DNA from: Biomphalaria glabrata
Lineage: Eukaryota; Mollusca; Gastropoda; Planorbidae
Assembly: GCF_947242115.1 (NCBI RefSeq)
Contig: NC_074713.1
Location: 5,829,501 to 5,893,500 of the forward strand
Length of the DNA stretch: 64,000 bases
Direction: 5' to 3'
Shown here: one piece after another, positions 12,148 to 36,486 of the stretch
Position numbering within the stretch: the stretch's first letter is position 1
Layout of the letters: the number at the start of each line of letters is the position of its first letter
Program-made: the position numbers and the translations under genes
Notes under the pieces: generated by a model
What the model was told of the DNA's origin: nothing
The model's database searches: none
Seen by the model: the letters and a program-made list of their open reading frames with translations, nothing else

Positions 12148-15100
12148 TTAATGCTGAATGCTTCTCTGTCTTAGTTCATTCACAACCTCTGTGTCGGTAT
12201 TCTCCACAGCAAAATCAAAATCCACTGGTTCTTGTATCAATGGCAGAATATCGTCCTCTGCTTTGATTTCTATCTTGCTGGTTTGTGAAATATCTACAGC
12301 ACAATACACACAAATAAACAAAAACAGATCAGTAATAATCATTCACTTTTCTTTAACAAAAAAAACAACAAAACCTGTCAACTTTTCAATTCCAAAGATT
12401 TCCCAGATTTATAAACAGAGGCAGTTAGTCCTTAAGGGAGGAGTGGCACATATATCTGATGTGACATGGTGTAGGCATAAAGGCTGCCAGAGAAATTTCA
12501 ACATGTTGTTTTACAGATCAGCTTCTAATAGCTTTTGAGTTTCTACCTAAATTGGTAAATTATGAAGGGGAGGTAAATAGAAATGACATTAAAATATATA
12601 TTTTTTTACTACAAAGTTTGACAACATGAACTAGGACATACAATCTCGTTTCAGGGGTCTAATCAGTTTATCGTTTGATAAGTGTACTACTTTGATTTTA
12701 TTACTGAATTTAATTTCTCCTGTGTGTTATTGCAAGAAGTACAGTGTGTTTTCTCTCCTTTTAAGATTTCAACTTGGAAAATTCAAATTGGTGTGTTGGT
12801 ACTTCACTACTAAACATGAGGTTTCCCTACTGGATTGTCTCCTGTCCTAATTATCTACCATAAGATTGATATTTCTCTATATTATCACCTCTACTTCACT
12901 ACTAAAATCCTTTGCATTAAAATGGGATAATGGGCCATCAGATTTTTTTATTTTTTTTTATAAACTAATTAATTTTATAAAGTTAAAAAAAGCATTATGA
13001 CAGATTTAGCCAAATAACAGGACAAAATCAAAGTATAAATATGACACCAGGACTCAGTACCAAATGGTACTGAAGCTTAAAATAAAGTATGTTTATTGCC
13101 AAAGAAATAGTTAACCATTTAGTTTTGAAATAACACTGTCTTTAACATATAAAGCTCACTTTAGATATATGAAGGAGAAATGGATAAGGATATTTGAAAG
13201 AATAAGAATTACTTTTATCTTCTGTCATTGTTGAGGAGGAGGCAAATGTTTTCTGATCATCTTTCGCGGTCACTTCGGCTTTTTCTGTTATCTGCACTGC
13301 CGCTGTTATTTTCTGTAAAGTTTCTGTTCTCTGATAAGCTGCGACAGCCAAACCCAAGGCCAGAATCAATACATTGACACTAAAGGCACATAAACCACTC
13401 AAAAGTGGCCAGTGGTAAAGAAGATATCTGTGAAATGAAATAAATGGCACCTCTTTACTTTGGCATATAAATTACAACACTCTCTGTAATTACAGGCTTA
13501 TTAAATGCATGACAATCATTTAGTTAAAAAATTTATTAAATAAATATTTAAACGTATTCCCCTTGTAGAATAAGATTTATTATACTACTTTACACCAAAA
13601 AAAAAAAAAAAAACTTGTGGAAGTAATTGTAGCTTTTTAAAAATTAATGTTTTTACTTGAGTCCAGAAAATTTAGCAGAGAATGTAACGGTTGCTGTGTA
13701 AATTTCAATCTTGTGGCTTTGAACCTCAACTGTTGCACCAACTGATGGGTGATACTGAAAAAAAATCAAAAGTTAAGGTAAAAATAAAAGAATTCAATAA
13801 TAGTTAATAATCTTTGCATTAATTTTAATTTGTAAAAATGTGTATTTAACTTTTTGTTTCGCTTGGTATATTTATCCTTTTGATGCTAATGCTCGTAAAG
13901 AGCTCTGGCCTGCTGCTTATGTCCCTCAAATTTAGATTTCTCCTAGACTTAATTTCCTAGCCTGAATATTACAGTGTTATGGTTCTCTTTTGTCTCTTGT
14001 CTTTGTCCAAACCACTATCAAATAATTGTACCCATTTCAAACCATTTTTCATACAAATCTTATCCATCCACCCAAGCCAGTATCTTTACAGCAATGGAAG
14101 GCTCTGGCCTGGTTCAACACCTCCTTTTTTCTAATTCAGGGCTCTACTGAGCTTTCACCCCCATGCCCAAAAACTAAGTTGTCATAGATCTGCCTATTGT
14201 CACGAGTTGAGACTGTGACCTATTTCGACCAGTTTCTAGAAGCTCAGGTCAAGTCAGTGCTGATCAGAGTAAACAAGTTAATTTTAGCCATCCAATCAGA
14301 GAAAGAGGTTAAGTGAAAAAAATAACATGTCAACTTCTAGAAGGTCACAGTTAATAAAATAATTAGGGGATAAGTTTCTATGATTCTGGAAAGTACGATT
14401 GAGAAAAGTATAAATTAGGGGAAAGGAGTTAGTAGGGGTTCTCGCATTGTAACAGGCTTTGCTTAGTAATGGTCTTGTGTTAGTATGAGTTTAAATATTT
14501 GCGAGTCCATTACTTGAAGTTACATTAGTTGAAGTTATATTATAGTTGAAGTTGTTGTATCTTTAAGTTTTTATTTTATGAAGATATTTAAATCAAGTTG
14601 TTATTAAATCGAGAAGTTACTTATATGTGTAATCTGAAGAAGTTAATTAAAGAAGTTAAAAGAGAACACATAGTTTCTTTAGTGTATTATCAAATTATTA
14701 ATATAATCTCCGCTTTGATGATTTTGTTTAATCAACAATTAATATAAGAGACATTATAAAGAAATAAATAAACAGAGATCGTCACATATATGGCACCTCC
14801 GATAAATAAAGGCACAGACGAATAAAAGCAGCACATTCTGACAACTTCAAAGAATAAAATCGTCACATGTATGACACCTCCATACGAAAAAAAAGGATTG
14901 TATTTATGACATTTACAAGGAATTGAAAGCATCACATTTTGGCACTTTCAAAGAATTATTCAAAGCCTCTGATGAATTATTCAAAGCTTCTGATGTATAA
15001 TTCATAGCCTCTTAACACTTTTATATTGAGGATGCCATTAAAGATTTCTATATGAACTTCAACTATCCCTTAGTCTGTTGGGGCACCAAACAAGACTTCT

Positions 15101-18100
15101 CAACCATCTTTCTCCATTTCTTTCTGTCTTTTGCCTTAGATAGAACTTCTTTCAATGTTTGTCTTTCCATCCCTTTCTCTGCCTGCCTCTTCTTCTTTTT
15201 CCTGGTACTGTTCCCTGAAGGAAGGTATTTGCAAGCCCCGAAGACCTTGTAATATGGCCATAGAGTTTATTTTGCTCTTTCTTTTTTTCAATAGTTAGCA
15301 GGTCATTGTGGGGTCCAATCGCTGTAGTAACCTTGTCTCTAAACCCTTTGTTTGTGATGCAGTCTTTAAAGCTTCGTGTATAGCTGCCATCAATCTCAGG
15401 TAAGTAATTCCTTCAAGAAAGCAGGCATTGATTTTAATTTATACTAGAGTATCTTCCACATATTGAGGGTTGTCTGAGAAAGCTTTATATCTTTGAACTT
15501 AGAATTGAAGACAATAACATCTGAATCCTGACAGTGGTAATCAAAGATTTTTTTGATGCTTTTAAAAGTATTTTAAGCAATTAATTATTTTTTTAAATAT
15601 TCCTTAAATTTTTTTAAAAATAATTTGGAAAATCATTACACCAATTTATTAATGAAGATAAATAAAAATTTTAAAAGTATTTTATTTTATGGTCTTTAAA
15701 GAAAAAAGAAAGCTGGTATTTAGAAAATATTCTTGTGTTAGAAGTACTTACATTAATTTTAAAGATATCACAAAATTATCTAATTTATTTTTTTTATTGC
15801 CTTTTTTTTTTTTTTTAAATATTACGAGAGTTGAAAAAAAAAAATCGATCATCTTAGAAAAGATAAAATTCAGTGATAGAGATCTTTATAAAGTTTAAAG
15901 AATTAAAGCCCATTTCAAACATATAAAGCATTCAAAGCCCTGTCTTGTAAAAAAAAGTTTCCTAAGGAGTGCAAAAAAATATGGTAGATGATTATAGTAC
16001 AAGACTACAACATTTAATAGTGCTCAGGTATCCCTCTCTTTTTTTTTTTTTTTTGCAAACACAATAAATTAACAAAAAATGTATTCATGGATGTACATTA
16101 CAAATAAAGGAGGGGGGGGGGAATCTTTTTGCCAGTAAAGGGATACCTGTTTACTAAATGCTCACATAGTCATCCACATAATGAGTGAACATATTGATCA
16201 TGATGCTGTGTTTCTGCTCAGAGATGCCTACAAAGTAAAAAGGAATCCACAGAAGCAAATCCAGCATTCTTAGAACAATTGATCTGTACCTGACCATAGC
16301 CTGAAAATCAAATAGAACATTTCAGATATAAATAGATTTTAAAGTGTAGCTTCATATCTAGCTGTCAGATCACTCCATGTAACCTGTTCAATTAAAATGA
16401 AACAGAAGAATGCTGCCACTTTCAAATTGTTGTATACTGCCCCTGAAAATACCAATTTATTGACAGAAAAAAAAAAAAACACCAGGAAACACAACTCTAC
16501 CAAAATTAAAACAAAGAATGTTTGGCCAAGCTGATATGCTCTTTGTTTATTAATTCTATTCTCCTATAAAGCAGCAGAAAATTTTCATGCATTTTTAGTT
16601 GATGAAATAAATGTATTACCAGTACTAAGATTTTTTTTAAAGGGTACACATTGAACCTAAATTTACCTAACAATAAACATAGAAACCAGACACAAAGTAA
16701 CAAGAAGCTAAGCTTAGAATTCTCTTTGTTAACTGTATAATTCTTATAATTAGATAAGTATTGAACAACATGTACTAAAATTATATATATAAACAAAAAT
16801 ATTGATAAATTATTGGGAAAATAAATTATGAAGCCAACTTATAGCACTAAATTAGCTGAACGTATTTCGAAAATTATAATCTTGAATTTACTACACCTGC
16901 CTTCACAAATTGTCTCCATATGCAAAAACTAATCTAAAAATAAAGCATTAAATACAATGTAAACCCCTCAACTCAAGAAAACATTAAGAAACTAGAACAG
17001 ACACAAAATAGAGCAGTGTGATTCATAACAAACGAATATTCACATTTGACTAGAGTAACACCTTTAGTAAAATCACTAAATTTAGAAAGTCTTCAGGACA
17101 GAAGACTCAAAAGTAAAGTAGCAATAATACATAAAACACTGAACCATAATCTTCAAATACAAAAACAAAATTTAATAAAATACTCTGAAAGACACAAAGA
17201 TAAAGGCACATTCCTCGTCCCATATGCTAGGACAAATTTGTACAAATACTCCTTCTTCCCTAGTGCTATTAGAGCATGGAATGGGTTGCCTGAGCTAGCC
17301 AGGAAAACCAGTGACTTGGCAGAATTTAAGTCATTGGTTAATATGCATGACTAAATGCATGACGCGTAGGACGTAATCATCTTCTTTTTTGAAGTAACGT
17401 CTGTATTATATAAGATAAGATAAGATAATTGCACTTTAACGGTTAGGTTTGGACGTCAAAAAATTATTCAAACCCAAAACATGACTTTTATAGACCATCA
17501 TCCCATTTTGAAAAGTCAACAAATACGGTAGCATAAATTGGAGAAAAAAAAAACAAACACAAAAGCTAAGATACCATAAACAATCACGTTTCATCTAATT
17601 TCAAGTTAACCTTTTCCATCACTATAATAATAATAGCAATGTTTTCGATTCCCAAGATTAAGTATGAAGGAAGTGTTTCAGCTATATGATGGAAAAAATT
17701 ATTTCTGCTTTTATAATCACAATTTTCATACCACAAGGGAAAAAAAATCTGACTAAAGAAATGTCAATGTTTCTATAAGTTTTATTACTAAGCCTGAATG
17801 ACTTACTGTTCTTTGGGTTGTAAGAGAAACTTGTCCAGTTCTGTCATACATTTTCACTGACACCTGGAACATGCCTGCATTTAAAAGAAATGGATATACA
17901 AGAATATTAAGAGCCAAATAAACTAAGTCTTTCCTAATTTGGATTAATTTTTTTTTTTAAATTGACTTACTTAAAATTTAGGTTTACATTCTTAAAGATA
18001 TACTTTATTACCCAAATTCCTATTTGCAGATGAGTCAGGCAATTCCAATTCTACATCAACCATGTAAGCTTGACCAACTGTTAAAACCTACGTAAATTCA

Positions 18101-20618
18101 AAGGGAGATTAAAATTAAACACACTAACAGAAATTCTAATACATTTAGCAAAGAAAGAATAATTAAATAAACTTTGTTTTAAAAACAATTATTCCACACA
18201 ATAATTCAACAAAAATATTACACACAAAAAAATATGATAATTAAAATAAATAAATTATGGCTTTTATATAGCGCTATTCATGCTTATAGTACGCTCAGAG
18301 CGCTTTGGTCCAATCTCATTTCTGGACCCGTTGGGGGGGGGGGGGGGGATATCTTGGAGTAGGTTTTTCTGTGCTGCCTTTAGGCGCTCAGTAAACACAA
18401 CTCTGCCTGAGTCAGGTGTCGAACCTCGAGCCCCCTTCATAGGTAGCCAAACCAAGCCAAGTTCAAGCGCACTTAGCCTCTCGACTATGCAAATAAAGTA
18501 ATGCATTAAATACAATGTACAGCATAAAATGTATTCAAATCAGTTTTTAAATTTCTCAATTGCCATTCTGCAGTTGTATCAAAACCAGCTATTAATATTC
18601 TATACAAAAAAAAAATAAAAAATAAAAAAATCCATCCCTAAACAGTGATAAATTTTATTGTCATATACAAATATATATTTTTCATTTGACCATTGAGGAA
18701 GACATCAAGCTAAAAGATCTCTTTCACCTGTCAATCTAGACACTAAATATGAATGTATTTATTTGGCAGTCAAGATTTATACATTGTCAGATAACATTAT
18801 TGCCATCTTGGGGAGGTATTTAGTATTGCTTTGTTTTGGCATCACATTTAGTTGATTTTCACAACTATGGAGATAGTCAAATTAAAATGTCCATTTGTTT
18901 TGACCGATAAAGTAATCTTATCTTATTTTACCTCTTGAATAGTGCCTTCATCATTCCAAAATGTCACATTGGCAGATGGAAAAGAGCAGACGCCAACACC
19001 AGAAGAACACACACTTAAAAGTAAATAAAAATTGTGTTACAAATTTATAGAGAAAATGTTCAAAGGGATGAAGACAATGAAATGGTCGTATGTGTGGCTG
19101 AGTCTCATTAAATGCAGAGGCATAGCTAGGGTGGGGAGAGGGAGGGGGAGAATTTGAACACCCCCCCCCCCATGAGTTTTTTAACATTAAATATTACACC
19201 AAATGCAGGAGCCCCCAAATCATGGCAAATTCGTAGCTAAGCTACTGATAAAATGCTTGTCTGCCTAACAGTGGCCTTGATTTCAAATCAAGCTGAGTCA
19301 TTTGCTGGGTTCCCAAAGGAATCACAAAAACCTTTTCCCATAGACACCCCCACCCAACCTGTGATTTTATAACTCAACTAAAACAATGGGACAAGAGCAC
19401 ACTGAGTATAGTATGCTATGGTAGCTTGAAAGATGTGATAACCACCTGAAGAGCCCCCCTTTCCCTGCCATCAGGACTAATTGTATACATCAAAGAAAGC
19501 CATGCGTCCACCCCATTCTATATGTAGAGTTTTGAATTCTGAGTTTTTCTTCTCCTAGGTGGGTAGCCAGCCATGGCTAACTAGACCCTCCTGCCTGAAG
19601 CTCACTGGTTAAGGCACCAGTTACTCACCTTTGCCCTTTCTCCTGTTAGTGAAAACAGTTCTGCAGGACTCAATATCTGTACTACACATAAAGGCCAGGA
19701 GTTGGGACTGGTTGTCAGATGCTATTTGAGACACATGTCATTAGGAAGCATTTTATAGGTAGTGGGGAGCTTATATCCATTACCACTTCGGCAATAACAA
19801 CATTTTGGAACCTATGATATAATAGGCAATATGGTATTATAAACTTTAATTTTAACATTTAACAGCAGCTATCTGCATGTGATTGTTCAGAGAATTTCCA
19901 GTGATATTTCCTTCACAATTTGATGAAGCTTACTAATAGCCATAACAAAGCTTTTTACATATCCATTTAATAGAATAAAGATATATCTTACACACTACAA
20001 TGTGACTACATAAAAGATAAGTCTATAGTATTCCTAAAATTAAGTAAAATGATCATAAATTTGCAATACCCTAAAACCTGAAATTTAGAATAATAAACGC
20101 AGTACATCTAGATCTAGTTATAAAGTGTGTAGCCTTGCCTCTAAGTTACTCTACCAAGTCTAACTCAAGCCCTGTTCAGATTCTAAATAGTTACTGTTAA
20201 GAATTTTGACTACTTTGCTAAAATTTATTTTATGATGATAATATCAGATAATGATCTCAGGATTATTTTTACAATTATATTATATTATACAATTACATGA
20301 TTCATGATAAATACATTGCACTCAATGCACTTACTTGTAAGTTAAATGCACTGGTCTTTTAATTTCTGCTGTCGGGATGTAAAAATTATAAAAAGTAGCA
20401 TACAACAAAACAGCAGCTGAACTTAGAACAACCAATATCAGGAAAAGGAAAAAAAGCTTCAGAAAAATGGACTTGGCTTGGTCAAGAAAAAAATTAAGGA
20501 TGAATCCACAAATTACAACAGCAGTTTTAAATGGCCATGTCAAGATTTGGTAAAGCAGCTCAAATATTTTTAGTATGTGTGCTTTCGAATGAACAACTAA
20601 ACTATTTTGTAAGACCAT
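12148..20618 (-). CDS. BSCL2: Seipin (8 exons)
   Basis: Minus-strand exons 20618-20335, 19013-18932, 18087-18012, 17874-17807, 16300-16166, 13754-13657, 13427-13213 and 12293-12148 join in frame to 367 aa. Seipin is an ER protein that forms rings at lipid-droplet nucleation sites and steers triglyceride into nascent droplets. Visible features are a first membrane helix at residues ~52-76 (exon 1), a conserved lumenal domain (GVGVCSFPSANVT, VELELPDSSAN, NLGMFQVSVKMYDRTGQ), the lumenal hydrophobic helix at ~181-195 (MLDLLLWIPFYFVGISEQK), and a second membrane helix at ~253-277 after SGLKYLLYHWP. The cytosolic tail (~278-367) is acidic and poorly conserved. Length is close to human seipin (398 aa). 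The ATG at 20618 is the only one before the first helix. Introns carry a MITE, a SINE and LINE fragments. Confidence 0.94.
14198..14790 (+). mobile_element. Possible LTR-like fossil in seipin intron 5
   Basis: A block of about 590 bases begins TGTCACGAGTTGAGAC and ends near ATCGTCACA, with internal TTCTAGAAG palindromes. Short motifs of the form GTCACATATATGGCACC recur just downstream, up to about 14950. The TG...CA form suggests an LTR of Gypsy type, but no target duplication is evident and no internal coding sequence is attached. Old and incomplete if real. Confidence 0.28.
15045..15260 (-). mobile_element. LINE ORF2 C-terminal fragment in seipin intron 5
   Basis: Read on the minus strand, the sequence gives QGTVPGKRRSRQRKGWKDK and, after a stop, LRQKTERNGERW. 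This is the GRQRKRW...KDRxxWR signature common at the C-terminus of non-LTR reverse transcriptases. Related fragments lie at 28290-28430 and 47818-48035. The piece is truncated and contains stops, so it is inactive. It gives rise to a spurious 66-aa plus-strand frame. Confidence 0.6.
16965..17440 (+). mobile_element. LINE 3' end (jockey/CR1-like) in seipin intron 4
   Basis: The frame reads NIKKLEQTQNRAV, a stop (TGA), FITNEYSHLTRVTPL, and continues through FFPSAIRAWNGLPELA. This is the tail of a non-LTR reverse transcriptase; the AWNxLP motif is typical of jockey/CR1-type elements. After the stop at about 17354 comes a short 3' UTR containing GGACGTAATCATCTTCTTTT and a tail of ATAAG units. 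The same 3' UTR recurs at 48058 and, inverted, at 23206. Only the 3' end is present, as expected from 5' truncation. Confidence 0.8.
18255..18490 (-). mobile_element. tRNA-derived SINE, family A, copy 3
   Basis: Reverse-orientation copy in seipin intron 2. It starts GGCTTTTATATAGCGCTATT and ends CTAGCCTCTCGAC-like head sequence near 18485. The B-box complement GTGTCGAACCTCGAG is intact. A run of ~16 G at 18333-18348 sits where copies 2 and 5 also have G runs. Confidence 0.8.
19115..19246. mobile_element. hAT-type MITE, family M, copy 1
   Basis: The left end CAGAGGCATAGCTAGG and right end TTCGTAGCTAAGCTACTG are imperfect inverted repeats of the CAGTGGCGTAGCTA type. Flanks ATTAAATG and ATAAAATG form an 8-bp target duplication with one mismatch. 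The interior has C/G runs. It lies in seipin intron 1. Relatives occur at 48932-49108 and 56051-56203. Confidence 0.75.
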
Positions 20619-20782
20619 TTTCTTTTAAACTGACGTTTATAATTTAGCATTTATAAAACAAAGAAGAGCAAGAGGTGACATAGGCGAAAAGCTCTCTCGC
20701 TTTCTCAGACACTCTGGAAACTTTAATCTCTACTGAATGAAAACAAGTTTACCTTGACTAAAAATAGCAGCAAACATGTAAA

Positions 20783-20790
20783 TCACGTGA
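20783..20790. promoter_or_regulatory. Palindromic E-box TCACGTGA upstream of seipin
   Basis: The sequence is TCACGTGA, about 165 bases before the seipin start codon. This is the core recognised by bHLH-ZIP factors of the USF/MITF/TFEB type. Proximal position and palindromic form support a role, but one 8-mer in 64 kb is weak evidence. Confidence 0.3.
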
Positions 20791-21419
20791 TTTGCCATGG
20801 GAGGCACTTGTCGTTAATTATATTTAAGATTTTTTTAATGTTTTAAAATTTTCATCATCTAGGTATAAATGTAAAGCTCAAAAAAATATTTTATTCTATC
20901 ATAATCTCTCTTTTTTTCAATATCGCTAACACGAGTAATTTTTTAATATTGTCCATGTTATAGACGTTAAAATACCGGATGTTAAAATGGGTATATATGG
21001 GATACATTCAACCCGCCATAGTGTCGTACAGTTGTAGGAAACAAGATAGAAAAGTTGTATTGTGTGCTTTTTGAAGTCTAAAAATCATATGGCAGTTTAA
21101 TTAATATAATATTAATTTCAAGGTAAAATAAAATTATGTATTTGGGTATAAATCCTTGCCCCAAGCTAGCGAACATTAAAAAGGCGGCTTACGTTTCAAT
21201 GATTTTGTCCTCATCCTGATTCCGAATCTTTATCTTGATGTTTTATTCATCATTTTATTGTTTATTAATTAGAGATCTATTTATCAGTCTAATTATTAAA
21301 TTTAAAATTATCATTTGATTCAATGAATGAATTAATGGAAGTCATGTTCAATGAACTAATTCAACATTGATCATGATGACGATGGTCCCTAATCATTTCA
21401 GTCACTAGGTGTATAGCTC

Positions 21420-21930
21420 TAGATTCTAATCTAGATCTAAATTCTAAATAGTAAAGTAAATATCCTAGCCTAGATAAGAATCATAAGATAGTCTAATAAT
21501 TAATAATTTTATAGGATAGGACTAGGACTCAAGGAGAGTTTAGTACTTTAGTCTTAGTCAGTTTAGTTAGATCTATAAATTATAGTTCTATATAATTATA
21601 TTTATTATATTCAACAAGTTACAAATGAACAATATTAACTAGTAAACTAGAATTAGAAGAGTCAAGGTCTAGAATTTTAGTCTAGATCTAGATTACTCTA
21701 GACTCTAGAATGTCTAGATCAGTTGATGACTAGATCTGGATTTGTTCTAACTTTTAGTATCTAGATCTAGCTAGTAGATCTATAATCTAGATCTAGAATC
21801 TAGAGAGTCTAGACTAGTCTAGAATTCTAGAGAGAAAAATCTGAGCAAAAGCCCCTTAGCCTTAGCCCTTAGCCTTAACTCCTAAAGTAGCCGACTAATA
21901 TACTGCTTAGGCCTTAGATCTATAATCTAT
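21420..21930. repeat. TAGATCTAGA-type low-complexity tract
   Basis: Dense, irregular repetition of CTAGATCTAGA, AGTCTAGA and GATCTATA words, interrupted by AT-rich spacers. There is no fixed period. Similar tracts lie at 3400-3620, 5100-5160, 23290-23530, 32360-33060 and 43380-43460. The words are self-complementary, so the tract is rich in potential short hairpins. Confidence 0.7.
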
Positions 21931-22800
21931 ATCAAGTAGACTATATGTCATAATATGTTAATAATTAATTTCATTAATTTGATTAATAAATACCTTTTAT
22001 AATAATAATTTTTATTTAGTCTAGAAATTAACTTATTAACTATACTACACTATAGTATTTTTAAATCAGCTAGTGTTGTCTGTTGAAACGAAAGTGTAGG
22101 GAGGTGAAATAAAAAAATTATCTTTGAAAAAAAAACAATTTTTTGTTAGTACTGGTACATCATTAAAATACTTTAACAGAATTTTCCAGTGGTGTATACA
22201 TTATGACTGTATGTTTGACAGTTAGAAAGTTATGATTTTTTTTGTGGCGTTTTGAGCTAACATAGTAGGTTAACATAGGTTGACATGGAACAAGAAAGAT
22301 GAGAGCTTGTCGCTGGCTAAGCCAGAAGAGACACAACCCCAGGTCAAAAGTTCAAAAGTTGGAATTGAGTTTCGTAGACGATAGATCTACTTATTAAATA
22401 AAAAATTTAATAGTAGATCTAGTATTAATAGTAAATTTCTAGCTCACAAAGAGCTGATTTAATTTATATTTATGAACTTTACATGTTTAGAATGTAAATA
22501 TTGAAGGAAATAAACAAAGTATCGGGTCTTGAGCTTCAAGAAATGTCAGAGAGGTGTGGACAAAGTGGCGGCATTGTTATGGCAGAAAATAACAAAGTAT
22601 TTAAAAGTGGGATCAAAATCGTTTTTAAAAAAATTTTCTAATGTGTTTTAAAGTTTGTGTGTGCATGTTTAGTACACAAAAACTATTTGAATATATATAT
22701 TGACTAGATTGTAGAGTAAATTTATTATATTTATTTAAATAGAGTAGATTAGGCTTCACTAGATGATTAGACATAAAGAGTTAAATCTATTGAACTATAT

Positions 22801-23641
22801 CAGACCTGCCTACCGTTACGCAAAATGCGTATTCGTTACGCAAAATCTCCCAAAAATGACCATCAGTACGCAAATACGCATTTAACCCATCGCGTTACGC
22901 ATTTCGTATCCTTTGTTTTTCCCTCTCTTGACTAGCTTACGAGCGGTCACGGAGGTCACGCTAAGCCGTCCTGTTGGGTTTGGGGGGACAGAAAAGGTGG
23001 GGGAACACATTGTGTCCAGATCTATACGTTGATTGGTTCTTAAAAGCAATTAAATTTAGTCTAGAAATGAAGAACGCGAGAGTGAGGGAGTGGTGGGTTG
23101 GTACCGTCAGTTAGCTGATACACCAACGTGACTTTTGTTTTTTGTAAGTTCATTATAGTAGAAATTAATTATCTTGAATCCCTGATTCCCGTATATTATC
23201 TTTTATATAATACAGACGTTACTTCAAAAAAGAAGACGATTTGTATAGAAAAAAATATCGAAGTGCTATCGATTCAAAACACATTGAGTGACATTGTAGA
23301 TATCTAGTCTAGATTAGATCTAGATTTGGATTCTGGATTCTAGATCTAGAATCTAGATAACTTGTTTATTTATTTTTTTTTTTGTTATAGAGGAATAGAT
23401 CTAGCTAGTCATTTCGATGATATAGAGAATATAGACATAGATCTAGTCTAGATATCATCTCTATTGTCGTATTGATCTAGATTTAGATTGTAGTTGTAGA
23501 TCTAATCTTGACATCTAGATCAAATATATATATATATATGACAAAATAGTGGATCGTGTAAGTGTTACGCATTCTAGTGCCAAAATACGCATTTTGACCA
23601 TCAGCGTTACGCATTTGGACTTTTTTTGGTAGGCAGGTCTG
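22801..23641. mobile_element. Non-autonomous hAT element with subterminal TACGCA repeats
   Basis: The ends CAGACCTGCCTACC and GGTAGGCAGGTCTG are perfect 14-bp inverted repeats. Direct flanks share CTATAT immediately outside both ends; 5 of 8 positions match over the hAT-size duplication. Near both ends the motif TTACGCAtTT and its complement recur about ten times, resembling transposase-binding repeats. The middle holds a TAGATCTAGA tract and an inverted LINE 3'-UTR fragment (23206-23240). No transposase is present. Confidence 0.75.
23206..23240 (-). mobile_element. LINE 3'-UTR fragment inside the hAT element
   Basis: On the minus strand it reads CGTCTTCTTTTTTGAAGTAA followed by CGTCTGT. This matches the LINE 3' end at 17380-17405 almost exactly. 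It is short, and its presence inside the hAT shows either capture or insertion. Confidence 0.5.
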
Positions 23642-24032
23642 CTATATATATTCCTTCCAGAATCTATATATTCGCATAGCAGTCTCGAAAGGAACTGACC
23701 TGGTTTGAAACATTCAGATCTTGACAGATTTTCATCAACATGCCCAAACTCTGTTATTGATTAGATTCTTTCTATATTATTAAATCATCCTTGTTAACAA
23801 AATTCAATAGACTTGTACAGACTATAGTATAGTTCTAAAATGTAAACTTTTAAAATATTTAAATAAAAATGGAAAAAACATAAACACGTTTACTTGGGTA
23901 AAAAAAAAACTGCAAGGTCTTGTGCAACGGTTGAAACACAGACATACAAACCATGAACCAGGACTTCTTTTCAACTTTGCCTGAAAATATGTTGTAATTA
24001 TCTCATTATTATTGCCCCTAGTGTTTTGCACA

Positions 24033-36486
<12,454 letters not shown>

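Larger units (their letters stand above)
20619..24032. other. Intergenic block between divergent seipin and poly(A) polymerase
   Basis: The two genes are transcribed away from each other across 3.4 kb. A palindromic E-box TCACGTGA lies at 20783-20790, about 165 bases upstream of the seipin ATG. From 21400 to 21930 and again at 23290-23530 the DNA is packed with TAGATCTAGA-like tracts. A non-autonomous hAT occupies 22801-23641. No conserved coding frame is visible. The 5' UTR of the polymerase gene must lie in the last few hundred bases, unless a non-coding first exon is further upstream. Confidence 0.6.

Noticed and set aside
17046-17354. 102-aa frame as a host gene
   Set aside because: The sequence is the tail of a non-LTR reverse transcriptase, truncated, with an upstream in-frame stop and a LINE 3' UTR.
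18280-18515. Frames of 73-83 aa on both strands
   Set aside because: They are artefacts of a family-A SINE; the same peptides recur at other SINE copies.
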